Assembly (NCBI RefSeq): GCF_016827595.1
Contig: NZ_JAECMS010000005.1
Coordinates: 135,277-199,276, forward strand
Source of the DNA: Luteirhabdus pelagi
GTDB lineage: Bacteria > Bacteroidota > Bacteroidia > Flavobacteriales > Flavobacteriaceae
Reading direction: 5' to 3'
DNA: 64,000 nucleotides
Both the position numbers and the translations under genes were made by a program. The notes below the pieces were generated by a model. It saw only the letters and a list, made by a program, of their open reading frames with translations. It was not told the origin of the DNA and did no database searches. Below, one piece after another: positions 15,984 to 23,473 of this stretch. Numbering within the stretch: the first letter of the stretch is position 1; each line of letters begins with the position of its first letter.

Positions 15984-16771
15984 AGGTATTTGTCAATACC
16001 GTTAGGACACCACCTTAAATTGTCATTCTTAGCTTTTTCCTGAATAGCATCATTTATATTCAAATTGCTCTTCGAACTGGTTTTATGCCAAATATGGTAT
16101 ACAATTCCGCGGTAACGAAGTCGTCTTCCCACTACTCCGTTATTCATCATACGGGTAATCAATTCTGAATCTTCACGTCCCCAGCCGGTCATCGCTTCAT
16201 TATACCCATTCACATTTTTAAAATCATCACGCCAAAAGGAAACATTACAGCCTCGTAGTTTCTTCGATAGTTCGGTTTGCGGTGCATAAAAATTGCTTAA
16301 CAGCGGAATATGAAGCGTTCGGGTTCGATTTTTAATTCCTTTTGAAAATATATTGAAGGTGATGTTTTCGGTTTCGAACAATTCATCCCTGTATTCCTCA
16401 AGAATATTCACGCGACTGCCAAATAGATACAGACCTCTTTTCGCAAAGGCTTTATGATCCTTAATGAAGTGTTCATGAAGAATACAATCGCCATCGGTTT
16501 GAATGATATAGTCGGCCTTCGATTTTGCGATGGTTTTGTTTAAAATTTCGGATCTTTTGAAACCTTCATCTTCGTGCCAGACATGAACGATTTCCATGTC
16601 GGTCTGTTTTCTGAAGCCATTTATAAGTTCTGTTGTTTCGGGCTTGGAACCATCGTCAGCAATCAAAAACTCGTCTGGGAGTTCCGATTGTCGCACTAAA
16701 CTCTTAAACAATAGGTTCAAGGCTTCTGGCCAATTATAGGTCGATACCAATAATGCAACTTTAGGTTTCAT
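15980..16771 (-). CDS. GT2 glycosyltransferase with GT7-like C-terminal domain
   Basis: A 263-residue GT-A fold enzyme. The start is KVALLVSTYNWPEALNLLFKSL and the UDP-sugar region is FLIADDGSKPETTE. The metal motif is QTDGDCILH. The acceptor-side signature GWGREDSELITRM (about residue 192) is typical of the galactosyltransferase-type C-terminal domain (Glyco_transf_7C). Such enzymes extend LPS core or capsule glycans from nucleotide sugars at the inner membrane. It overlaps the upstream GT4 gene by 11 nt, so the two are translationally coupled. Confidence 0.88.
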   Translation of the reverse strand: MKPKVALLVSTYNWPEALNLLFKSLVRQSELPDEFLIADDGSKPETTELINGFRKQTDMEIVHVWHEDEGFKRSEILNKTIAKSKADYIIQTDGDCILHEHFIKDHKAFAKRGLYLFGSRVNILEEYRDELFETENITFNIFSKGIKNRTRTLHIPLLSNFYAPQTELSKKLRGCNVSFWRDDFKNVNGYNEAMTGWGREDSELITRMMNNGVVGRRLRYRGIVYHIWHKTSSKSNLNINDAIQEKAKNDNLRWCPNGIDKYL

Positions 16772-17849
16772 CCAATACTTTTTGATAGAGTTTTAAGGTT
16801 TCAGTTCCCATACGTTGCGCAGTAAATTGCTCTTCAAAGAAAGAATGCGCATTGGCAACAAGTCGTTCGGAAATCTTGGAATCGTTATAAAGCGACTCAA
16901 CATATCGTGCCAGTTCTTCATTGTTATCGATTTCAGTCATCAGCCCAGTTTCCCCATGTTGAATAGCCTCTGGTATACCTCCAGCATTAGTGGTAACCAC
17001 TGGAACCTTATATTTAAATGCTTCCATAATGGTCAGTGGCAAACCCTCGCGGTTGGAAGTCATTAACAAACAGTCAAACTGAGGCAAATATGTTTCAGCA
17101 TTTTCCGTAAACCCTAAAAAGTGAATATTCTTTTCGAGGTTTTTTTCAATCACTTCAGCCTCCAGTTCTGGTGTTGATTTGGTTTTTCTTCCCAATTGTA
17201 TGAAATGAATGTTTGAATTTCCGTTCCTTTTCACCATAAGTTCAGCTACCTTAACCAGAGAACTTAAGTTCTTTGCTCGGGTATGATTTGCAATATTTCC
17301 TACCAAAAAGGCTTCAGAAGGGAGGTCCAATTTAGATTTGAGCGATTCCTCCGAAACAATCATTTCTTCCCGAATCCCATCATATATGGTATATAGTTTA
17401 TCGTACGAAGACCGAAAGGCAATTTCCTCTTCAAAATGTTGCTGTGCCGCTTGCGAAACAAAATGAATTGCCTTAATACCCTTGAAATTATACTTTAACC
17501 TACTGAAGAAACTTTTTTTTCGCATAATACCGTTGATAGTATAAACGGTTGGTATACGAATTCCATGGATAAAGTAAAAGAGGATAAAGTCTTTTATAGA
17601 ACTACCAGTATGAATGTGCAGCAATTCCGGCGCTTCCTTTTTAATGATTCCAGAAATTATTTTTAACGATTTTTTATCTATTGGAAAATATAACAAACCT
17701 TTTTTCTCGGCGTAGGAAGCCAGTTCAGACCCTTTACAACAAAGTAAAGGGTTGACAATGCCCAAGTCGTTCAGAGCATGAACCAAGTCAATCATCTGTT
17801 GTTCCCCTCCTCCCCACGTTGTGGCATAAGAGATATGTAGTACTTTCAT
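16761..17849 (-). CDS. GT4 family glycosyltransferase
   Basis: A 362-residue GT-B retaining glycosyltransferase. The N-terminal domain starts MKVLHISYATTWGGGEQQ with the GGGEQQ acceptor loop. The donor domain has VGNIANHTRAKNLSSLV, LGFTENAETYLPQFDCLLMTS and the EX7E motif NREGLPLTIMEAF. I chose ATG 17849, because the 12 codons upstream do not resemble the family and overlap the intergenic region. It forms a two-gene unit with the GT2 downstream. The sugar is not predictable. Confidence 0.9.
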   Translation of the reverse strand: MKVLHISYATTWGGGEQQMIDLVHALNDLGIVNPLLCCKGSELASYAEKKGLLYFPIDKKSLKIISGIIKKEAPELLHIHTGSSIKDFILFYFIHGIRIPTVYTINGIMRKKSFFSRLKYNFKGIKAIHFVSQAAQQHFEEEIAFRSSYDKLYTIYDGIREEMIVSEESLKSKLDLPSEAFLVGNIANHTRAKNLSSLVKVAELMVKRNGNSNIHFIQLGRKTKSTPELEAEVIEKNLEKNIHFLGFTENAETYLPQFDCLLMTSNREGLPLTIMEAFKYKVPVVTTNAGGIPEAIQHGETGLMTEIDNNEELARYVESLYNDSKISERLVANAHSFFEEQFTAQRMGTETLKLYQKVLDET

Positions 17850-17900
17850 AGGAATATTTACAGAATCAAAAATACATATATTCATTTAGAAGATTTAAGG

Positions 17901-17908
17901 TAGTTTTG
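17901..17908 (+). promoter_or_regulatory. -7 box for the tsaC/Sua5-type gene
   Basis: TAGTTTTG ends 6 nt before ATG 17915, another near-leaderless arrangement. Confidence 0.5.
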
Positions 17909-17914
17909 TAAACG

Positions 17915-18475
17915 ATGGAGAACGAATTAAAAATTGCAATAGATCTACTAAAAAAAGGAGGTCTTATCCTGTACCCTACCGATACGGTTTGGGGTATTGG
18001 CTGCGATGCTACAAATCCACAAGCCATTCAAAAGATATTTGAGCTCAAAAAACGATCCGACAGTAAATCGCTTATCTGCTTGGTTTCCGATTTTAAGATG
18101 CTGAATCAGTTTGTTGAAGATGTACCCGAGGTTGCCTATGATATTTTAAAGTACGCCGAACGACCTACCACGGTAATCTATGACGATCCTATTCGCGTAG
18201 CGGAAAATTTGATCGCTTCCGATAATTCGTTGGGAATTCGAGTGACCAAACATCCGTTTTGTAAGCAATTGGTTCGGAAATTCAGAAAACCGATCGTTTC
18301 TACTTCGGCCAATATCAGTGGGGAACCTACGCCAAATTCCTTTGCTGAAATATCATCTTCCATTTTGGAGGGCGTCGACTATGTCGTACCTTTGCAGCAG
18401 CAAAAAAAGGGAGGAAAACCCTCGGCGATCATCAAGCTAAAAAATGATGGTACCGTTCAGGTAATTCGCAGCTAA
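17915..18475 (+). CDS. L-threonylcarbamoyladenylate synthase (YrdC/Sua5 family)
   Basis: A 186-residue YrdC-fold enzyme that makes threonylcarbamoyl-AMP from threonine, bicarbonate and ATP for t6A37 of tRNA. Motifs are LILYPTDTVWGIGCDA, IFELKKRSDSKSLICLV, TVIYDD and the late STSANISGEPTP. The length matches the single-domain TsaC/YciO class rather than the longer Sua5, so a YciO-type paralogue cannot be excluded. The CCA-adding enzyme follows 38 nt downstream, so the two tRNA-processing functions are probably co-expressed. Confidence 0.9.
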   Translation: MENELKIAIDLLKKGGLILYPTDTVWGIGCDATNPQAIQKIFELKKRSDSKSLICLVSDFKMLNQFVEDVPEVAYDILKYAERPTTVIYDDPIRVAENLIASDNSLGIRVTKHPFCKQLVRKFRKPIVSTSANISGEPTPNSFAEISSSILEGVDYVVPLQQQKKGGKPSAIIKLKNDGTVQVIRS

Positions 18476-18513
18476 GCGGGCTTTTACCCTTCTTTTGAAA
18501 TTTTCAGAAAACG

Positions 18514-19935
18514 ATGCCCAGTTATACGAACGCCCTATCACAACCTATCTTCAAGACCATTGCAAAAGCCAGTTCTAATTTAGGATTGGAGAGTTATGTC
18601 ATTGGTGGATTTGTTCGCGATTATCTGTTGAAACGCGGCGAACCCAAGGACATCGATATTGTTACTATTGGAAGTGGTATCGAGCTAGCAAATGAAGTGG
18701 CTCGTTTACTTCCTGGAAAACCGAAGGTTTCTGTCTTTAAGAATTTCGGTACCGCTATGTTGAAGAGCGGTTTGATAGAATTGGAATTCGTAGGCGCTCG
18801 AAAGGAATCGTATCGAAGTGATAGTCGCAAGCCCATCGTTGAAGATGGTACATTGGAGGATGACCAAAATCGTCGCGATTTTACCATCAATGCCCTAGCA
18901 TTAAGTCTGAATGAAAAATCTTTTGGAGAGCTTTTGGATCCGTTTGATGGTATTCAGGACTTGGAGAAAAAAATAATTCGAACACCCTTGGATCCCGATA
19001 TTACCTACAGCGACGATCCCTTACGGATGCTTCGCGCCATTCGCTTTGCAACGCAATTGAACTTCACCATTGAAAAAGAATCATTAGACGCCATTCGTCG
19101 AAATGCAGCGCGCATCAAGATTATTTCGAATGAGCGGATTGTGGATGAGGTGAACAAAATTATGTTGACACTTCAACCCTCACAAGGCTTTGCTTTATTA
19201 AACAAAACTGGTTTGTTGAAATTTATCTTCCCAGAATTGGTAGCGCTAAAGGGAATCGAAGAGATTGAAGGGCAACGTCACAAGGATAATTTCTGGCATA
19301 CCCTCGAAGTAGTCGATAACATTTCGGAGGTCACCAACGACCTATGGCTCCGTTGGGCCGCGTTGTTACATGATATTGGAAAAGCTCCTACAAAGCGATT
19401 TGATAAAAAAATTGGTTGGACCTTTCACGGGCACGAATTTAAAGGCTCGAAGATGGTGTATAAATTGTTCAAGCGGTTGAAGATGCCGTTGAACGATAAG
19501 ATGAAGTATGTGCAGAAGCTGGTCCGTATGAGTTCTCGTCCGATAGCAGTAGTAGGCGACGTTACCGATAGTGCTGTCCGTAGATTGATTTTCGATGCGG
19601 GTGATGATATTGAGGATTTGATGACTTTATGTGAAGCGGATATCACCACTAAAAATCCAAAGAAGTTTAAAAAATACCTTCGCAACTTTCAGAAAGTACG
19701 CGATAAGATTGAAGAAGTTGAAGAGCGCGACCATGTTCGAAACTTCCAGCCACCGGTAAGTGGGGAAGAAATTATGAAAACCTTTGGGTTGAAACCCTCC
19801 CGCGAAGTCGGCATCATAAAGGATGCGATTAAGGAAGCGATTTTGGAGGGCGACATTCCGAATGATTATGACGCCGCCCGAAAGTTTATGCTAGAGAAAG
19901 GTGAAGGTTTGGGGTTGGAGAAGGTGGCAGAGTAG
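18514..19935 (+). CDS. cca: CCA tRNA nucleotidyltransferase / poly(A) polymerase family with HD domain
   Basis: A 473-residue class II nucleotidyltransferase. The head domain has [11 protein letters not shown] and the catalytic Asp pair KDIDIVT near residue 47. Then come [11 protein letters not shown], the PFDGIQDL turn and [12 protein letters not shown]. An HD hydrolase domain follows from about residue 250, with HDIGK and FHGHEF. The enzyme adds or repairs the tRNA 3' CCA end. The TAG stop codon is directly joined to a GCAATAG heptad array that fills the spacer to ctaA. Confidence 0.94.
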   Translation: MPSYTNALSQPIFKTIAKASSNLGLESYVIGGFVRDYLLKRGEPKDIDIVTIGSGIELANEVARLLPGKPKVSVFKNFGTAMLKSGLIELEFVGARKESYRSDSRKPIVEDGTLEDDQNRRDFTINALALSLNEKSFGELLDPFDGIQDLEKKIIRTPLDPDITYSDDPLRMLRAIRFATQLNFTIEKESLDAIRRNAARIKIISNERIVDEVNKIMLTLQPSQGFALLNKTGLLKFIFPELVALKGIEEIEGQRHKDNFWHTLEVVDNISEVTNDLWLRWAALLHDIGKAPTKRFDKKIGWTFHGHEFKGSKMVYKLFKRLKMPLNDKMKYVQKLVRMSSRPIAVVGDVTDSAVRRLIFDAGDDIEDLMTLCEADITTKNPKKFKKYLRNFQKVRDKIEEVEERDHVRNFQPPVSGEEIMKTFGLKPSREVGIIKDAIKEAILEGDIPNDYDAARKFMLEKGEGLGLEKVAE

Positions 19936-19959
19936 CAATAGGCAATAGGCAATAGGCAA
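19935..19959. repeat. Heptad array (GCAATAG) filling the cca-ctaA spacer
   Basis: Three GCAATAG units plus GCAA. The array shares its first base with the last base of the cca stop codon and ends 3 nt before the ctaA ATG, so it forms almost the whole intergenic region. Confidence 0.9.
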
Positions 19960-19962
19960 AAA

Positions 19963-20982
19963 ATGAAAAAGAAAGACAACAGAAAGGTCATTTACTGGCT
20001 GTTAACCGGCTGTACGCTTATTTTCATTATGGTGATTGTAGGCGGCATTACACGATTGACCCATTCGGGGCTATCGATTTCTAACTATAAATTGATTTCT
20101 GGAACCATTCCTCCAATGAATGACGTGGAGTGGCAGGAAGCCTTTGACCTATATAAGCAGTATCCGGAATATCAAAAGCTAAATTCCCATTTCGGATTGG
20201 AGGAGTTCAAGGATATTTATTTTTGGGAATGGCTACACCGTGTTATCGGTCGCTTTATCGGGGTGGTGTTCATCATTCCATTTTTATATTTCCTATTCAC
20301 CAAACAACTGAGCAAACCTACTATCAAAAAAAGTATCATACTACTGATTTTAGGTGGTTTCCAAGGGTTTTTAGGGTGGTATATGGTAAAAAGTGGCTTG
20401 GTAGACCGACCGGATGTTAGTCATTATCGATTGGCCATGCACCTCACCACAGCCTTTATCACCTTTGCCTACTGTCTTTGGGTGGCATTAGACCTCATGT
20501 ACCCTACAAAAAAGGAAATCGATACCCAATTCCGAAATTTGGTCAGAGTTGGAATGGCGGTTCTAATCATTCAGATTATTTGGGGAGCCTTTGTAGCGGG
20601 ATTGGATGCAGGTTGGCTGCATAACCATTGGCCTAAGATGAGCGATGGCGAATGGGTGCACGAAACCGTATTTATCGAACAGGAACCTACGTGGAAAAAT
20701 TTTGTGGAAGGGAAAAGCGGTGTACAGTTTGTGCATCGATATTTAGCCTATGTGGTGGTTGCCTTAATCGGAATTATCTGGTATCGCTCTCGGAAGCTGG
20801 TAAGAACAGCCTTGCAGAAAAAAGCCGTTCAGGTATTAGTAGTATTGGTTTTCGTACAATTTGCGCTAGGTGTTTTCACATTATTACTGCAAGTTCCGGT
20901 ATGGCTGGGCGTACTTCATCAGGTTGTGGCATTCTTCCTGTTAGCGGGAATGACGTTTACGCTGCATCGGTTTAGTAAGTAG
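19963..20982 (+). CDS. ctaA: Heme A synthase (COX15/CtaA)
   Basis: A 339-residue polytopic membrane protein that oxidises heme O to heme A for cytochrome c oxidase. It has eight hydrophobic segments and the family motifs GGITRLTHSGLSISNYK, WEWLHRVIGRFIG, RLAMHLTTAF and QFVHRYLAY, which supply the heme-ligand histidines. The large periplasmic loop SDGEWVHETVFIEQEP is typical of the proteobacterial/mitochondrial COX15 type. ctaB and oxidase genes are not in the window. A heptad array begins at its stop codon. Confidence 0.94.
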   Translation: MKKKDNRKVIYWLLTGCTLIFIMVIVGGITRLTHSGLSISNYKLISGTIPPMNDVEWQEAFDLYKQYPEYQKLNSHFGLEEFKDIYFWEWLHRVIGRFIGVVFIIPFLYFLFTKQLSKPTIKKSIILLILGGFQGFLGWYMVKSGLVDRPDVSHYRLAMHLTTAFITFAYCLWVALDLMYPTKKEIDTQFRNLVRVGMAVLIIQIIWGAFVAGLDAGWLHNHWPKMSDGEWVHETVFIEQEPTWKNFVEGKSGVQFVHRYLAYVVVALIGIIWYRSRKLVRTALQKKAVQVLVVLVFVQFALGVFTLLLQVPVWLGVLHQVVAFFLLAGMTFTLHRFSK

Positions 20983-21060
20983 ACTTAAGTCTTTAGTCTT
21001 TAGTCTTTAGCAGTGAGCGGTGAGCCTGCCTAGCCGGCAGGCAGGCGGTGAGCGGTGAGC
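20974..21060. repeat. Heptad array (AGTCTTT to AGCGGTG) with embedded palindrome
   Basis: Units AGTAAGT, AGACTTA, three AGTCTTT, AGCAGTG and AGCGGTG run in register from the end of ctaA. They are followed by the palindromic CCTGCCTAGCCGGCAGGCAGG (21025-21045) and more GTGAGCG-like units. AGTCTTT also opens the array at 7203. The spacer 20983-21427 holds no gene. Confidence 0.8.
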
Positions 21061-21135
21061 CTTTAGCCATTTCTCGTAGCATTTACATGAAAAATTTTGC
21101 ATTCTAGCCTCTTTTCTATTCTCCATTTTCTCTGA

Positions 21136-21170
21136 ATTCTACATTCTTAATTCTGAATTCTGAATTCCTT
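21136..21170. repeat. Heptad array (ATTCTGA family), second copy
   Basis: Five units in register: ATTCTAC, ATTCTTA, ATTCTGA, ATTCTGA and ATTCCTT. The three middle units are identical to 583-603. Confidence 0.75.
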
Positions 21171-21203
21171 CTATGTTTCTCAGAGTCTACCCAAACCCGC
21201 AAC

Positions 21204-21335
21204 AGGGATTGCAGCGGCATCCCCCGATGTTATATCGGGGATACAGCGAACCTGCCTACCCTGTCTGCCGACAGGCAGGCGGCAGGCAGGAAGCCCGGCC
21301 CTCCTGAGCTTATTATAAGCGAAGGAGGGGTTGCC
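21204..21335 (+). repeat. Dispersed structured element, copy B
   Basis: The landmarks in order are AGGGATTG, AGCGGC, a 7-bp hairpin (CCCCGAT/ATCGGGG), AGCGA, a composite palindrome (21251-21290), GGAAGCCCGGCCC (21289-21301), a long hairpin CCCTCCT...AGGAGGG with an inner GCTTA/TAAGC stem, and a final GGTTGCC. It corresponds landmark by landmark to copy A at 7190-7074. A short reading frame on the opposite strand is an artefact. Confidence 0.6.
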
Positions 21336-21398
21336 TAAAAAAGAAAAATCACACTTCCTAAAATACTGTTCATGGCTTCTAAATAGTGAAGAAATCGC

Positions 21399-21406
21399 TA
21401 CCTTTG
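21399..21406 (+). promoter_or_regulatory. -7 box for the pRiA4b ORF-3-like gene
   Basis: TACCTTTG matches TAnnTTTG, with a 21-nt leader to ATG 21428. Confidence 0.6.
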
Positions 21407-21427
21407 CCATCCTAAAATTTGTACGTC

Positions 21428-21943
21428 ATGATCTATCGATTTAGAGTGTTGTTGGATACCCATGAAGATGTGTTTCGCGATATCGAAATAGAGGCTTCCG
21501 ATTCGTTGGAAGACCTGCACAACGTTATCGTTCAGTCGTTTGGATTCGAAGGACAGGAAATGGCTTCCTTTTACGTCAGTAATGAAAAATGGGAACAGGG
21601 CGAGGAGATTGCCTTGTTCGATATGGATGACAAACCGGGCGATATTCGCATCATGAGTGATACCCGATTAGAAGATACCGTTTGGGAAAAACAGCCACGC
21701 TTGCTTTATATTTATGATTTTCTGAAAATGTGGACGTTTATGGTGGAGTTAGCCCAAATCGTAGAACCAGATGACGGTATGAGCTACCCTAACCTGATGT
21801 TTGCGCATGGCCAGATTCCTGCTGAAGCACCCGATCGCGAATTCATTATCGAGGATATGGATGAAGATTCCGAATCTGAAGACGTAATGGATTTAGATCC
21901 TGACGATTACGACTCCTTGGATTTTGACGAGAATTGGAATTAG
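21428..21943 (+). CDS. Plasmid pRiA4b ORF-3-like family protein
   Basis: A 171-residue protein that matches the pRiA4b ORF-3-like family from its N-terminal YRFRVLLDTHEDVFRDIEI and FGFEGQEMASFYVS segments, a small alpha-beta fold. The C-terminal third is very acidic (EDMDEDSESEDVMDLDPDD), unlike shorter family members. The function is unknown; the family is often found near mobile elements but is also common as a stand-alone chromosomal gene in Bacteroidetes. I chose ATG 21428 rather than a TTG at 21419. Confidence 0.8.
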   Translation: MIYRFRVLLDTHEDVFRDIEIEASDSLEDLHNVIVQSFGFEGQEMASFYVSNEKWEQGEEIALFDMDDKPGDIRIMSDTRLEDTVWEKQPRLLYIYDFLKMWTFMVELAQIVEPDDGMSYPNLMFAHGQIPAEAPDREFIIEDMDEDSESEDVMDLDPDDYDSLDFDENWN

Positions 21944-21951
21944 TGCTACGC

Positions 21952-22015
21952 GCAGTAAGCTTTATGCTGTATGCAGTAGGCTGTGAACGGTGAACCCTCC
22001 TTCGGCGGGCAAGCA
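21952..22015. repeat. Heptad array (GCAGTAA family) ending in a solitary 26-nt unit
   Basis: Six units in register, GCAGTAA, GCTTTAT, GCTGTAT, GCAGTAG, GCTGTGA and ACGGTGA (21952-21993), start 8 nt after the stop of the preceding gene. They overlap a single copy (21990-22015) of the 26-nt unit that is tandemly repeated at 407-510. Confidence 0.75.
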
Positions 22016-22064
22016 GTGAACGATATTAAGAAGATAAAAATACCCCTATAAAAACAACCTAAGC

Positions 22065-23123
22065 ATGATAAACCTATATGGTACCCATATCGCTTCCCTG
22101 TCCATTCATCGGGTGGGGAACAAAAGTAGAAATGAAGGTATGTTCCTTTCGGCCCAACCCTATAAATTGGATGATGAGCTTACGCCATTGTTGAAGGAAT
22201 ATTTCTTTAAACCGTTTCGCGATAAGGAGGAAAACTACTTTCAGTTTCGTCACGACACCGATTTGGAGTTCCATGAAATGTTCAATTTAGTCACTGCCAT
22301 TTTTGACCAACCCGAACAGGTGCATGCGGTAAGTCAGAAGATCTCCAAATACCTCTTCGACCAGAGTATGCATCCACATATCAAAAGCGGTGAGGTCTAT
22401 GTAGCCTATTTGGAAAACCTTCAAATTGACAATGAAAAAGTGGATGGTGTCGGTATTTTCAAGTCGGAAATAAAACAGGATTTCCTTCAGTTTTCAGAAA
22501 AGGAAAACCAACTGGACGCCGTACTTCAACAAGGGGTAAACCTGAACAAACTCGATAAGGGGTGCTTGATTTTCAACACTAAAAAAGAAGAAGGATACAA
22601 AATTCTTTCGGTCGATAGCAATCGTTACGACACACGTTATTGGTTAGAGCAATTTCTAGGGGTTGATGCTTTTGAAGATGAAAACTTCTTCACCAAAAAA
22701 TACTTAAAATTCTGTCAGGATTTCGCCAAAGATGTGGTGTTACCTGCGGAAGACAAGCAACAGGAGGTGATGTTTATGAATCGTGCGGTGAACCACTTCG
22801 CCAAAAATGACAATTTTGAGGAAACGAACTTTATGAATGAAGTGATCGACAATCCTTCCCTTATCCCCGAGTTTCAACACTACAAAACCGAAAAGGCACC
22901 AAAGTACAAGATTGAAGATTTGAGCAACTTTCCGATTTCGAATACGGCGGTTTCCGCTGCGCGGAAGAAGATCAAGAACGTGATCAACTTAGACACGAAC
23001 ATTCAGATTAAGATGGACTTTATAAATCCCGACAGCGCTGAAAAGTTTGTAGAAAAAGGTTGGGACGAAGAGCGACAGATGTATTATTATTTGGTGTATT
23101 TTAATAAGGAGCAGAAAAGTTAA
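22065..23123 (+). CDS. Nucleoid-associated protein (YejK/NdpA family)
   Basis: A 352-residue protein of the 37-kDa nucleoid-associated family. The N-terminus INLYGTHIASLSIHRVGNKSR is the family hallmark, and the EVYVAYLENLQID and KGCLIFNTKKEEGYKILSVDSN regions are typical. E. coli YejK binds DNA and topoisomerases; the role here is inferred by family. The gene stands alone, and a degenerate heptad array begins just after its stop codon. Confidence 0.88.
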   Translation: MINLYGTHIASLSIHRVGNKSRNEGMFLSAQPYKLDDELTPLLKEYFFKPFRDKEENYFQFRHDTDLEFHEMFNLVTAIFDQPEQVHAVSQKISKYLFDQSMHPHIKSGEVYVAYLENLQIDNEKVDGVGIFKSEIKQDFLQFSEKENQLDAVLQQGVNLNKLDKGCLIFNTKKEEGYKILSVDSNRYDTRYWLEQFLGVDAFEDENFFTKKYLKFCQDFAKDVVLPAEDKQQEVMFMNRAVNHFAKNDNFEETNFMNEVIDNPSLIPEFQHYKTEKAPKYKIEDLSNFPISNTAVSAARKKIKNVINLDTNIQIKMDFINPDSAEKFVEKGWDEERQMYYYLVYFNKEQKS

Positions 23124-23125
23124 AT

Positions 23126-23174
23126 AGCTGTAGGCTTTATGCTATAAGCTATAAGCGCTGAATGGTGAATGGTG
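23126..23174. repeat. Degenerate heptad array after the YejK-type gene
   Basis: Seven units in register: AGCTGTA, GGCTTTA, TGCTATA, AGCTATA, AGCGCTG, AATGGTG and AATGGTG. The array starts 2 nt after the stop codon. The 23124-23473 spacer has no gene. Confidence 0.75.
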
Positions 23175-23240
23175 AATTTATAAGTATTCAACTGAACGCC
23201 CCAAAGCAATTATTTTCTACTAATGATTTTTGAATTTTCT

Positions 23241-23331
23241 GGCTGTTGGCTGTTGGCTGTTGGCTGTAGGCTGTAGGCTGTAGGCTGTAGGCTGTAGGCT
23301 GTAGGCTGTAGGCTGTAGGCTGTAGGCTGTA
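23241..23331. repeat. Heptad array (GGCTGTT)3 (GGCTGTA)10
   Basis: Thirteen units in one register: three GGCTGTT followed by ten GGCTGTA. A switch of one base in the unit occurs part-way and is then propagated. Confidence 0.97.
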
Positions 23332-23473
23332 GGCTGGAAAGTTAATTGATAAAAGGTTTTTTAAATGAATTAGAAAAGAAATCGAAAAGCTTTAAATCGT
23401 AAATTTTTTGTCTGTAAGTTCTTAGCTAAAATTCTATACTCAAGGTGATTTCGAGAGCCTCAATCACCTTTCA

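Noticed and set aside
21180-21410. Minus-strand frame of 76 codons
   Set aside because: It is read through the dispersed structured element and its palindromes; the peptide (LPACRLPVGRQ) is a typical repeat artefact.
23241-23331. Phase-variable repeat controlling mtaB or the yejK-type gene
   Set aside because: The array lies downstream of both genes and outside any reading frame or promoter, so slippage would not switch either one.
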